Assembly: GCA_947561715.1 (NCBI GenBank)
Contig: OX387198.1
Coordinates: 10,416,001 to 10,480,000 of the forward strand
DNA length: 64,000 bases
DNA from: Ascidia mentula
Lineage: Eukaryota; Chordata; Ascidiacea; Phlebobranchia; Ascidiidae
Direction of reading: 5' to 3'
A model generated the notes under the pieces. That model did no database searches. It saw only the letters and a list, made by a program, of their open reading frames with translations, and had not been told where the DNA came from. Positions 11,627 to 23,358 of this stretch are shown here, piece after piece; the stretch's first letter is position 1; each line of letters opens with the position of its first letter. Position numbers and translations under genes: made by a program.

Positions 11627-13611
11627 GTGTGCATGTTGGCGACCTAAATTAAATACATTAATAACGATATACAAAATAGACTCGCTCTGATAAAATAATT
11701 ATAGAGAAGTATTTTCAAATACACCGCATGGTGACGCTAAAGGATGATATGGTATTATAGCCGGTGAAGTTCAAGCAGTGATTCCTAGATCGGTTTAAAT
11801 CAATCAGTATTTCACGTCACTCAACATCGTACATTGAATGCGTAACATTGATTCATACGAAATGCCACAAACAGGGATACTGAATTATCACGACTTCGCC
11901 ATCACTTAATGTTTCGTAATTGCCGATGATAGTCACAAACAAAATGCAAAAATAAATAATTTGTCTTTTGACCGCGTGTTTACCGTCCCTCTTATATTCA
12001 CCCAAAAGGGTCGCGTAATATTTGTTACATTCGAGCCACAGATATATTTGAAAATTTTTTTTTACATTATTTAATTTTTACGTTTACTCGCTTTCATTCT
12101 TTTTCAATATCTAAGTAAATTGGGGTAAAGCATTTGCCAACATCACATACTTAGTGCGTCAAAAGTGCGGTGCATCTTTCCGAAGGCGCCGCAATAAAAC
12201 ATATGAATACATTTGAGGGCACTTACGGCGCTTAGTTACCAGGAAAAAAATGCAATGAAGAAAACAGCCACCGACGTACCGCTTTGTGAAATTGGTTGTT
12301 GCAATACTGCAGTATGAGCATTGTTTTTAAAATTTGATAAATTGTTCACCAATATCTATGTATGCAATGCCTTAATCCAACATAGAATTGCGATAAAATA
12401 AAAAATGGTGTCACAGTATTACAGGTAACAATTATTGGCAGCAATTTTGGCTTATTGTTGCATTTGGCGTAATTGTCATTGTTTCCGATAACAACGATCT
12501 TAAAAGGGATTACTTTTGAATCATTCCACATACATCATGTCGTAATCGCACAAATCCCGCTTGTTTTACTAAACCACGTCCAATAAAGCCAGTGCAAGCA
12601 ACGGAATCGGATGACAATATCCATTAAGGAATATTTGGTGAATATCCGCAGAAGCGATTACATGTGTGACCTTCGCCCATGCCCCGACTGTTTCCAGACG
12701 CCAGCGGTGACTTCTCCGCGGGCCATTTTGGGAATTAATTACAAAACAAAACGCGATTAGGTTCTTACGCGCATTGTTTGCCCAATCCCACTAGTCGATA
12801 CGTCATTGTGTTGGAGACTGGGACGCTGCGACGCCTCACAAGCGGTAGAGGGTGCAGGGTCTTTAAACTGTCGTGAGCCGTATGTCGCGTAAGCGGAAAG
12901 GGGGCCGACCTCTTCATCAAACGATTTGACGGCAACATGCAACGTTGATTGCGCAACGCAATATTGATAGTTAAGGATTTTTTTCCGCAGTGTCAAGTGC
13001 CTCCCAATTTCGTACTTAAAACCGCGACCCATTACTGCTAGCTGTTCAAATGCGTATTGTGCAGATAGATTGATCATGGTGCTTTCGGAAGGCAGTGAGT
13101 TTTATTTTATGAATAATATATAGTGTTTTTTAGGAAGACATGTGGGGAAGTTTCTAAATTTGCCGATATTTTTAGCGTGTTGATTTTTTTTTGCTTTTTG
13201 CCACTCGCTATAATATTTGTTTCAAAATACTTTTTTGCCGCAGAAAAGTGAAATGAAAGCGAATGGTAAACTAAAAGGTGTCTAAAGTCCTGTATAAACT
13301 TGAGAAATCCGAAGTAGTTTGAATTGTTTATTTTTTTCTTTAAGGAAAAACGTGAATATACAAACATTCTGTGCTTTAAGAAGTATAAGACAGTAATAAG
13401 TCAGTTACGCTTTAGAAATATCAGGAATTTTAAGAATTCATTACAATCTATTGAAATAATTAACATATAGAAATGTATTCTCTTATTTTGCAACAAAAAA
13501 ACACAAATTCGAAAACCTTTTTTTTAATTCACAGGACCACTGAAATAGGCCGTTCTACAATTCTAGACCAGATTCAGATTCACAGCCACCAACGGCAAAG
13601 CTTATTTCGTT
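11627..13611. other. gene-free upstream region of Vsx
   Basis: About 2 kb without a supported coding region. A 106-codon minus-strand frame at 12757-13077 shows no recognisable domain, no splice context and no hydrophobic segments, so it was not called. The block 12640-13080 is less AT-rich than its surroundings and is the most conspicuous candidate for a cis-regulatory element of the homeobox gene. A TTTTTTTTAATTCACAG acceptor-like site ends at 13534, in front of the Vsx start; it could be a cis-splice acceptor of a 5' UTR intron or a trans-splice acceptor, as many tunicate mRNAs carry a spliced leader. Confidence 0.5.
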
Positions 13612-16600
13612 ATGCTTTCGACATTAGCAGCGCAAGGTCCACGCCACGGACCTGCGGATCGCTTAGACATTTCCTATGGCAACCAAAGCGTGACATCGGG
13701 ATCGGAAAGCCGAGAAGATGAGAGTTCCGATTCCCCACTGCGGGAAGATCGCTGTCAAAACGGAAGGGGTTGCCGTAAAATTGACGAGGGATCATTTCAT
13801 ATAAGTCGCTTGTTATCGGACGGTAAGAAGCACCAGAGCAGTGAAATCTCTCACCAATCAGCGAAGTGTCGAGATTGGCACCAATCGAGTGCTGATCATT
13901 TCGCTCCGCAATTCCGATTAAGCCCGTCCTTCAGCACGACCAAGCCGTTTCGAGGCGCACCGTTTCGGGCTTCTCCAGTACTCACCGCGCCAATTGAATG
14001 CGGATTTGTCGCTGCCGGCCACTGCAACACGGCTGAGATTAAGCGACCAGATGACAGTTGCCACGCGTCGCATTGGAAAAACTCGAGTGTTCAAAATCCC
14101 CTTCCGATGGCCAATCTTCGAGTGGGTGTTAACGCAGATACGCGTGCTGGTTGCGATGGAAGCTTAGCAACGAGCACCGTACCCACTAAAAATCACAGTC
14201 TCATTCTAGTGGATCGAGTTAAAGAAGAGGAAGTGAGACCACAAGCTTCCGCGATTTCGCCACCACGACCAATGCCCACCCTAACTGACATGCGGACGCC
14301 GCTGGGACTTTCAACGCAGCCATTATTGCCAAGATCCTCGACACAGAAAGAGGAATGGACAGTTTCACGGAATAACTTGAGTTGGACTGGAAACTTGAAC
14401 TCGAGCTCGCTGGTGAACTACGCTGGATTGAATCTTCTCACTTCCTTCTATCTCTCCGGGTTAACTGGACAAAGTCACCTTCCGTGCTGGGGAATTCAGA
14501 CGAGCAGCAAACATACGGATTTCAACGCGTACCACGCTAACTTTGGCACAGATGCAAGCTCGAGTACGACGAGGCGGGATTCAGGTACAAAACACGACTT
14601 AAAGCCACAACTTCAACCACAGCATTTTGGTTTGCTGCGAGGAAACCAGGTGTCAACAAATAATTCGGTTTTGAATTCTCCGGAATCCCATGCAAATGCC
14701 ACGCACAGCCCGATACTATACAGTACAGACGGCAAGCGAAAGCACGATAAAGGTGAGTGACGAAAATTGCGCCTTAGAAACGAATTTACGCAGGTTGTAT
14801 AAGGTGTTGTGATCGCTACATACATTTTTACAAAACATAAAATAAAAAGAATGCAGCTGACACGCAGGACTAAAATTGTTCTAATTTTCGCACAGGTTTC
14901 ACGGGGTTTTGTAATCGCTTTAAAATGTTTTACCAAACATATAAATAAAAAATTCAGTAGCCAAAAAGAACTAAAATTTATTTTTATTCGAGAAATTGTC
15001 ATAATTTTCGCACAGGTTTCACGGGGGTTTTGTAATCGCTTTAAAATGTTTTACCAAACATAAAATTAAAAATTCAGTAGCCATAAAGAACTAAAATTCA
15101 TTTTTATTTGAGAAATTGTTCTAATTTTCGCACAGGTTTCACGGGGGTTTTGTGATCGCTTCAAAATGTTTTACCAAACATACAAATAAAAATTCAGTAG
15201 CCATGAATAACTAAAATTCATTGTTATTCGAGGAATTGTTTTAATGTTCGCACATGTCTACCCATATGTCCAATGACAAATTACGGTAAACTAATGGGAC
15301 GTAAACAGTGAAAGGAAAATCAAATGGCGGTTAATGGCAATTTGTTTGTCCTCTCTGGGACGTATGTCGCGTTGTTGTATTGAAACGATGCTTTAAACTG
15401 ATCTATGGGAGTCTGAGACAATGCGTATATCGGAAACACTGGACTCCGCCTTGATTGCTTCGCAAAATGGCGACCAGGCGGAAAATCGCGACTCAAGACA
15501 ATGGATGCGCTCATGCGACGGCGAGGCCTTTCGCACTCGCTTTGGGTGTAATGGGGGATAATGCCAGTGGACATTTGCTCTCCCATTGTTAGCTCACAAA
15601 CATGTCGTGGGCGGGTGAATTACCGATTACGCGCTAATCCACTAAATCGGAAACAATGTAATTAGTTTCGCCACAAAATGTACCTAAGACGCGGTAATGT
15701 AAATCGCAAACAAGACACGGCTCACCAACGCAGGTTTCACATTGGTTTTCGTTATGCTGTGTTCAGGTGGCCGTAACAAAAAATAGCGCGTCTCCCAAAT
15801 ATAAAGTTTTAAAAAGAAAAATGAACTTTAGTTAAGTAATTGATTTTCTTTATTTCACAGAAAGCGATGACGAGACGCCAAAGTCCAAGAAGCAAAAAAA
15901 ACGGAGAAATAGGTAAATTTTGGTTTTGCTACAAATACATGTTAGCCTGCAGATGCCAAACATGGTAACCTTTACATCTTACAGGACTATATTTACCACA
16001 TCCCAACTGGAAGACTTGGAAAAGGCTTTTGAGAAAGCGCATTACCCAGATCCCGAAGCAAGGGAAGAGCTAGCTAAAAAGTCAAATTTGCAGGAGGATC
16101 GAATTCAGGTAAACCAAATGGTAAAGTCTCTACCTCAAAAAAAATTATTAAAAACGTACACTTTGGAATAAAATAAAGTGATAAAGAGAGGCAGGTGAGC
16201 TTTATACTTTGTAACAAAGATGCAAAACCCCACTTTAACAAATAAAAATATAGTATATCTAAACATGTACGGGTCAGGGCATGCAGCTCCCCTGAAACTA
16301 ATTTTGAGAGAGATTCGCTGCTCGACATATCGATTCGTTGCTGGTGCCATAGTTGGCGTAAATAACCCAGTTTACTTAAACCCTCCTGGGACGGTATTCA
16401 AACGAAGAAATTAATTATCGACTTGTTCACTTTCACGCCCTCCTCACTCGCAGTCAATCGAATTTTAATTTTGCTTCTAACACAGCCGATAAAATCTGGT
16501 AGTAATTACCATTTAATCACGCGGCACAAGCTCTGAAACTCCGCTGGGAGAACGCGACAGACCAAACTGACCGAATTCGTCCTCTGACGCTACGTATCAA

Positions 16601-17186
16601 AATCGTATTACGCAACGGCAATACGTGTTGTGTAACATGCGCCCGAAACAATTATGTTCAACGCGACTAATACGGTTTTATCTAGGAAAGCCCTAGACAA
16701 ATGCACAAGAACTAACCCAAAAAGCTGTTGGGATTTGAAAAAAACATTCAATCAAAACCCAACTATTCTTTTGTTTAGGTTTGGTTCCAAAATCGTCGAG
16801 CCAAGTGGCGAAAGAACGAGAACAGTTGGGGACATAGCAGCGTTATGGCCGAATACGGTCTGTACGGGGCCATGGTCAGACACTCCATACCCCTGCCGCA
16901 AACTGTTATCAATGCATGCGCCAAAGACGGCTTCAAGAACGAATCTTTTGCACCTTGGCTGATAGGTAAGTTCTAATTGTTCGAAAACTGTTTGTATAAT
17001 AAGGCATATATTTTATTTGTAATTGAGATTTTAAAACAACTGAGTCGTTAAGGTGTTGTTTTTTCTTCAGGCATGCATAAAAAGACATTAGCCTCGCAGC
17101 AAAGACTTGAGCCGGACACCACAGTACATCCGACGCCAGATGTCGCTGCACAGCCGAAACTTTCACCAACCACACGCCACGAATAA
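13612..17186 (+). CDS. Vsx: Vsx / Chx10 homeobox transcription factor
   Basis: Homeodomain transcription factor of the Vsx class, which acts in photoreceptor/retinal and interneuron specification in other animals. Five exons: 13612-14752, 15861-15912, 15985-16108, 16779-16965 and 17071-17186; phases agree and give 539 aa. An in-frame stop lies shortly before the chosen ATG. The first exon encodes about 380 residues of low-complexity, Ser/His-rich sequence without a recognised domain. The homeodomain (about residues 392-451) includes [28 protein letters not shown] and [12 protein letters not shown], with Gln50 and Asn51. It runs directly into the CVC domain ([20 protein letters not shown] ... 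APWLIGMHKKTL), which is diagnostic for Vsx and absent from other paired-like genes. The C-terminus after the CVC is short. The intron between residues Q and V of helix 3 (RIQ/VWFQ) is a common position in paired-like genes. Confidence 0.96.
14795..15262. repeat. ~120-bp tandem repeat (minisatellite) in Vsx intron 1
   Basis: Three well conserved units start near 14881, 15001 and 15121, with a degenerate unit before (from about 14795) and a truncated one after (15241). Each unit contains TTCGCACAGGTTTCACGGG, ATCGCTTNAAAATG, TTTTACCAAACATA and AATTCAGTAGCCA. The period is 120 bases. Non-coding. Confidence 0.9.
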
Positions 17187-17768
17187 AAACTGATCACAGG
17201 ATATACGGGGTTCGAATCCCGGGGTGGCAAAATAGCGTCTTATGTCAAAGTTCCACAAAGAAACTGTCTGATGGAATCAGTCAAGTTTTGTTTAACTTAT
17301 GTTTTTCATTTGCTTTATGTTTATGTGTCACTGTGTAGTTATGAAACGGTCGAATCGCGCTTTTAAATAAAACAGTGTTTGAAGTCAACCAGGATTGATT
17401 TTAAAAGTACCGCCATTTCTATGGTGTATTTATAGTACCCTTTCAAACAGCTTTTTCAAAAATCGTCTTGTCCAAATTAGATTTTCATACGTAACCTTTA
17501 CAAATTGACATACTTTCGTCCCACAATCAGTGCTGTTATGCAGACGTACAATTACAAGCTAATTGTTTTTATTTTGTACAATGTCATAACCATATATGAT
17601 ACATGTAATTTTTACTCGGCAGTGTAATAAGCAACCGATTCGAAAGAAATACACATGAAAAGTCGATAATTGCGTGACCTTTTTACTGTGAGAAATTGAT
17701 TTCAAGCGATGGCGAATTATTTACAATTACATCCAGAACCTTCGCGTTCATCTAATATTCATCTTGTA
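17187..17768. other. spacer between convergent Vsx and fibulin-like genes
   Basis: Holds the 3' UTRs of both genes. At 17196-17227, just after the Vsx stop, there is a T-arm-like stretch (CGGGGTTCGAATCCCGGGGT) typical of a tRNA 3' half or tRNA-derived SINE tail; no anticodon or D arm is present, so it is at most a remnant. Confidence 0.5.
17366..17371 (+). promoter_or_regulatory. polyadenylation signal of Vsx
   Basis: AATAAA, about 180 bases after the Vsx stop. Confidence 0.55.
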
Positions 17769-20700
17769 TTAGAAGCTAAAGGCCGAAATGACGAAGTCCA
17801 TCATGAGCCAACTCATTGCTCCAGAACTACTCTGAAAAGCTATGTTAAGGCTATACACCTTCCTGGGTCTGGCCAGTACTTTGTTGGAGGTCATTGTCAA
17901 TTTAGTTCGTTTCCTGTTCAAATACACTCTGCAGAAAGATAAAACTGTATTAGGTGATTTAATTGACTTACTGAGATAAAAAAGGCTACTCTGGAATTTA
18001 CATTAAATTCACGCAACAGATTGCAGCGTTTATTTACACCGCTGGGAAATAATTCTCACTACACATGAGAATTATTCTCTGTTGTAAATTTCGCCAAATA
18101 TGTGCCTTTTTTTCTCGCGGAAAAGTTTTTGTACTGATTTCTATAAATATTTGCTTTATATCCGCTGAGATGAGAAAACTCTACATATAAATATGTTTGT
18201 GGCGTAAACGCGGACCCACCTAAAGTCCTCCTCGCCGTCCATCACCCAGAAGTCGCTTATTGGGTGACGAAAATTCATCCTTCCGATTTCAGCAGCCGCA
18301 GGGAAGTTGTTACGAAGTCCGTAACGAAAATTGGAAATAGAAATAGGCAGGGAGGCGTTCGCAAAGTCGTGCAGGCTGATAATGCACAGTCTACGAACAG
18401 AATTGCGTGATAAGGTGACCTACATCGATCGGAGCGTTATCACTTCTTAATATGTAATCTCCCAGGACAAGTTGTCGTCGGGCTTGTACGCGGAATTTGT
18501 TGCAGATCCCTAACCCCCTCTACGACGCGAAATTTAACAAGCACAAGTTAGTCATGAAGTATCGCTGCAGAAATTGTGCCATTAACTTGTCATATTTTGG
18601 TTTTCCCGAGTGCATCTAATTTAAGCAAAACTTACCCGAAAGGATCTCCTTGTGTCCTGTTGTAACCAAAATCGCACGGTTTTGGACCGTAACACTCATA
18701 ACCTCCATGAAGATTCAAGCATTTTTCATCAGTTCGACAAATGCTCGGCGAGTCACACTCATTAATATCTAAAATATACGATTTGCTTCTTATGGTATTA
18801 CAGCAGTGCACAATATATCCAATAAAAAAACAGATCAAATCTGTTCTGAATATTTTTGATAATTTGTTTTACTTGTTTAAGTTCTTCGGTAAATCTGCTT
18901 TGAACTAATCAAAAAATAGGTGTTATTAGCTAGGTAAAGTGATTTTGATTAGTTTTTACAAAAAAAGCATACCCCTGCAGGAGCGATCATACTCCCGGTA
19001 GTTGTAGCCTTCAGGGCAGCTGCAGGTGTAGCTTCCCTCTGTGTTATGGCATTCGTGTTGGCAACTTGATGTACTCCTGCATTCGTCTATATCTACAACA
19101 CATGTATAACTCAAACGACATCATAATATCTCAGTTGCAGACGTGTATGCTTATCATATGTTGAAGCATTGGTAAAAATCGTAAATGTATTTTGTACCGG
19201 TGCAACTTCCATTGGAATGGAGAGAGAAACCCGATCTGCAGCGACATGTATAACTTCCGTGAGAGTTGTGACAAGAATGTTCACAATTGTTTAAATCATC
19301 ATCAGCGCATTCATTGATATCTGCCGATAAATTTACAAATTAAAAAAACATCAAGTTCGTAACTGTTAATGTACAAAACTGTTTATCACGTTCTAGAACG
19401 GCGATGCTTTTTAACGGGTTTAAAAAAAAAAAAACACGAATTTAAACACAATTTCAAAAAACATACAGTTGACACATGTGTTATTTGGTAACGACTTGCT
19501 TAGTAGCTGTAGAGGAATCTAGTCCTCGGTTAGGCATTGTTTTATAATCTGCGACAGCAAATTACTTTGGTTCGCATATATCATGAAGCAACAAGGCTCA
19601 GATTGAAGTCAGCAGATTTATTTGTAAAAAAATCGATTTCGCTCATGTAAGCATCGTCAGTTTCTTATTCAAATAGAATCTTATTTTTTTACAAATAAAT
19701 CTGCTGACTTCAATCTGAGCCTTTTTGCTTCATGATATATTATTTGGTAATATAGCGTTTGTTAACACGACTTTCGAGCTGAATTGGTTCGTCTGAAGGG
19801 GTTAAACTCACAACAAGCGCAGTCATTCTGAAACACAACGTGCCATCCAAGAACTCATTGAGCATGCAACCACCCAGGATTAGTTGAAAAAAATTCTTTC
19901 CCGCTTGGGTGGGCCGTGTGTCGGATTGCAATAATTACGAACATTAGGCATGGGAAAGGAAGTGCAATTGCACTGGTGAAAAGCAATTCGTGCTTACCTC
20001 GGCAGGTGGAATAGCTAGACGAAATCTTGACCCTTTGGAACCCATCACCACAGTTTGCCACTGGGCGCGTTTGGTAAATGCACCTGAATAAAAAAACGGC
20101 ATGCAATTGCGCAATCGCGATATTTTTTTACAATCGCCACAAAGTGTAAATGTGCCTATGCGCATATTCAGTTTTCCCGTTTGTACCTTCTTCTAACCTT
20201 TGACAAAAAGTTTTAACAAGAATCGTACTGCACAGTTTGCTGTATCAAACATTTCAGGCGTTTTTGATATTGATATGCGCAAGAACGTTTGGTCAAGGTT
20301 AAAGAACAACGGAAAGCAAAACCTGTATGGAGAAGACCCGTCATACTGTCGTTGACAGACACTTCCGACTGGACAGAAATACACACTGCTACCGCGGCAC
20401 GGAACATGTTCGGATGGTTGTACTATATAGATAAGAAATATATCGTATTAATTCCCAATTTTTTTAGGACAGTGGTATCAAAACTGTGCCATGCGTCCAA
20501 CCGGAGAGTTTTTGTAGAAAATCTTTCCAAATCCGTCGAAAGCGAAAACATTTGCTGACTGATTTGTTTATGACAAGTATATTGTGAACAAATTTTTGCC
20601 AAAAATGTACAAATTAATTGCATAAAGTCTTCGGATAATAATTATATAATAATAAAGCTCAATTACCGTAATAGGAGCCGACGTGTCCCTGGTTGCCATT

Positions 20701-21179
20701 GACAACATTTTGAGGGTAATACACTCGTTGGTTGGTTGTTGTAACAGGTCTTCGTTGGTAAACGCGTCTACTACTAGAAACAGGGGCAGGGCGATGACCG
20801 TGCCCAGCATGGTTGTGAGTGTGTCCTGATGTCTGTCGGCCGACACCTGCGCTTACTCTGTTCATAGCGCTGTTCCTTGCTGCTTGAAGTCGTTGTGATT
20901 TCTAAAGGCAATTAAATGCATGCTTAAAAGGAAGTGTTTCAAATTCGAAGATTTTAAAAGTCGCAAAATAAAACAGCTGCGTACGGTATTTAAAAAACAA
21001 TAAAACACAAGTTGCGAATTTCTGTGGTCAAATACCTGTTGTTGCCGCATTCGTTGCAATCTCATCAATCTATCGTGAAGGGGGCAAGCTTGCACACAAA
21101 CGTACATCATCGCCAAAACAGCTAAAGCCAGCACCACTCGAGGTGCAATTCGACAATACATATTTGCAATTGATCTCAA
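17769..21179 (-). CDS. fibulin-like extracellular matrix protein
   Basis: Secreted matrix protein of the fibulin type. Nine exons on the minus strand (21179-21036, 20901-20667, 20422-20323, 20083-19998, 19320-19198, 19092-18973, 18768-18636, 18375-18220, 17928-17769) join in consistent phase to 418 aa. Order: signal peptide (VVLALAVLAMMYVCVQA); a basic, Gln/His/Asn-rich segment; a short Cys-containing region (VPCRGSSVYFCPVGSVC); a partial EGF-like part (VANCGDGFQRVKISSSYSTC); then three modules opening DINEC, DIDEC and DINEC, the consensus of calcium-binding EGF domains. The last two exons have the length and pattern of the fibulin C-terminal module (EDFRVYLNRKRTKLTM ... FVISAFSF, compare family endings in a beta strand plus YPF). 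EGF exons are phase 1-1, as usual for shuffled modules. Fibulins bridge elastic fibre and basement membrane components. The 5' exons and exon 8 boundary are the least certain. Confidence 0.8.
19489..19740. repeat. MITE-like element with long inverted arms in fibulin-like intron
   Basis: Two near-perfect inverted arms of about 55 bases (19576-19632 and 19684-19740) share ATATCATGAAGCAA, GGCTCAGATTGAAGTCAGCA and TTTATTTGTAAAAAAAT, separated by about 50 bases. The left flank (19489-19575) is related to 10441-10520. No ORF; non-autonomous DNA element type, located in the intron between the third-last N-terminal exon and the first EGF exon. Confidence 0.75.
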
Positions 21180-22829
21180 TTGGTTTATTTTGTTTAAAAA
21201 CGATTGCTAATTGCTATGCGCCTGTGCGCCAACCCTGCGAGAAAAACCTCAGGCACCTAAACTTGTTGCAGTGCCAAAGCGAACCTTGGTGTCTGTCACA
21301 CCTGGGAATTCGAGTGGATAAACCTCAACTACTTCCTGTTACCCTGCGCTCTGAACGGTGCGCGGCGCTTATCGGGTAAATGACCCGTAAGCGCGCGAAA
21401 CCTGCTATTACAACACACTTCGCTTGTCGGCAAAGCTCAAATGCAATACATTAAATTCGACTGGAACTCAAAAAAATTATCTACACGTAAATGCCATTAG
21501 ATTTGTTGTTGCGGATTTTTAGTCAAACAGCATCGGTTCCAGTCGAATGCAGATGAAAGCATCCTTGCAACATTACCGCTGCACCGCAATGCCGGCGGGT
21601 TTCAACAGAAAACAATAGCACCTTTGTGCGAAGCAGAAAATACACATAGACAAAGTATAATTACTCCTAAAGGCCATATGCAGAACACAAAACCTTTGAT
21701 ATTTCATAGACAGCATAATTTAAAACACAGTACACTATGTCTGTTCTCTGCTTAAGGAATAGTTACAGTACGTTGCAAACAATAATTTACCATAGTTTTT
21801 AGGTTGGTACGTTGACATATAGCCTATGATATAGAACGTTTAAAATTAGTTCTAGTTCACCTGACAAACTTTAACGATTGAAGCATTGGTTTTTATAACA
21901 ATTTAAAACGTGCAACAAGGGTGATAATCAAATAAACGATTACATAGCCCAGGTCGTATATTGACCGAATCTAGAAAAAATACCTAAGCACAACATGCAC
22001 CCAAAGCTTCACTACCTGCACAGCAAATCAGCCACACTTAGAAAAGTTTTGATTCCGACGTAAAGTAGGCTGCAACTGGGAGATATATATGTTCAACCAC
22101 TGTCTGGACTGCCTTTTCCAACCCGCTTCGAACGACCAGCACTTGCAGATATTGGGCAGAACCACACAACACCGGTGCTTTGCCCAACCCAGCGGTGAAT
22201 TGATTACATTGCTTGGCACATAAAGATTGTAGTTCAGGAAGTTGTATGAGTTACTTTGCTTTTGAACATTTCAAAATCCAATGACTCAATTGCGTTGGGC
22301 GAGAGTAGGTTCTATAACTTTGCAACAGCAATAATATAAATGACCTCAGCGCAAAAACACAAAATAATTTGCAATTTGTTTGAAATCGTAACACTACCCC
22401 TGGCTTCGTAAATGATGTGTTGGATTTCGAAAGAGCCTATATATAGGCCTATGTTGGCTTTTGCAAGAACTCTTTAGCTTATTATTTCACGCTTTCAGTT
22501 GTTTACGCAATACATTAAAAATAAGAAGGCTAGCAATGGGTCACATTGAAATTTTATTTTAAATCGAGAAAGTTTTTGTAAGAAACGATCGGATTTATTG
22601 CAAACCTAATTTTTTAGACAAATCTAGGTATAACTTAGACGGAAAAGCTAATGTCACGCATTATTAATGACTCTGTCATGCTTATTCCAAATTAAGATAC
22701 CAATTACAGACGGACATTATCGCAAGGTCTGCTCAACAACAGTTAGTCAAAAGTGTTTGGCAAACTTAGGGTGCAAACAATTTTGTCGCAGGGAGAAGAA
22801 TGCGTGCAATGAACTATGCGAAAAAAATG
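21180..22829. other. intergenic, no gene seen
   Basis: 1.65 kb of AT-rich sequence upstream of the fibulin-like gene. The first ~200 bases should hold its promoter. The remainder has only short frames without splice context or protein similarity. Confidence 0.55.
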
Positions 22830-22911
22830 TGGCAGCAGTGGGATTCGAACCCACGCCATCGAAATGACTGGTGCCTTAAACCAGCGCCTTAGACCGCTCG
22901 GCCATGCTACC
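22830..22911 (-). tRNA. tRNA-Leu(UAA): tRNA-Leu (anticodon UAA)
   Basis: 82-nt cloverleaf on the minus strand. The acceptor stem GGTAGCA pairs with TGCTGCC (one G-U), the D arm begins TGGCCGAGCGGTC, the anticodon stem CTGGT/ACCAG encloses loop TTAAGGC with anticodon TAA, the long variable arm marks a class II leucine tRNA, and the T arm is GGGTTCGAATCCC. No intron and no encoded CCA. Looks functional. Confidence 0.95.
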
Positions 22912-23358
22912 TCGAGGGAGAATCAGTCTGCGATTCAATGATATATCGCGTTTGACAACAACTCTCTCGTGAAAGAGATAATTTGTGATTTGTCTAAATC
23001 AAAACGTTCCAATAAGAGACTGCAACAAATCAGTACAATAGCAATGCAACCATTCGCTTTATTTACAAAGCTGCGATAACAATATCGTTGCAATTACGTA
23101 GTGTGACACTTTGCGACAACATTCACGTATTTAACGATCATTCAGTGTTTATACTCCATCTTGTCAAAATTCGATCACAAGTCGCAAAATTCTATAATTA
23201 AGAAATGGATCTTGTTTAGCACATTATTATGCAAATGATGTCATATAAAAGCTTATAGTCACATATGCAACACTACCAGACACAGCCCATGCAAGAAAAA
23301 TTATTTAAAATCTGTTAAGTATGTGAACAAAAAATGTATATATATACTACCATAGTAA
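22912..23358. other. spacer upstream of tRNA-Leu and 3' flank of GH20 gene
   Basis: Contains the 5' flank of the tRNA gene (minus strand) and the 3' UTR of the GH20 gene. A TTTATT at about 23057 reads AATAAA on the minus strand and could be its polyadenylation signal. Nothing else was recognised. Confidence 0.45.

Noticed and set aside
12757-13077. 106-codon minus-strand frame upstream of Vsx
   Set aside because: No domain, signal peptide, splice context or neighbouring exons; the composition fits a chance frame in a G+C-richer block.
17196-17227. tRNA gene after Vsx
   Set aside because: Only a T-arm-like segment is present; no D arm or anticodon arm upstream.
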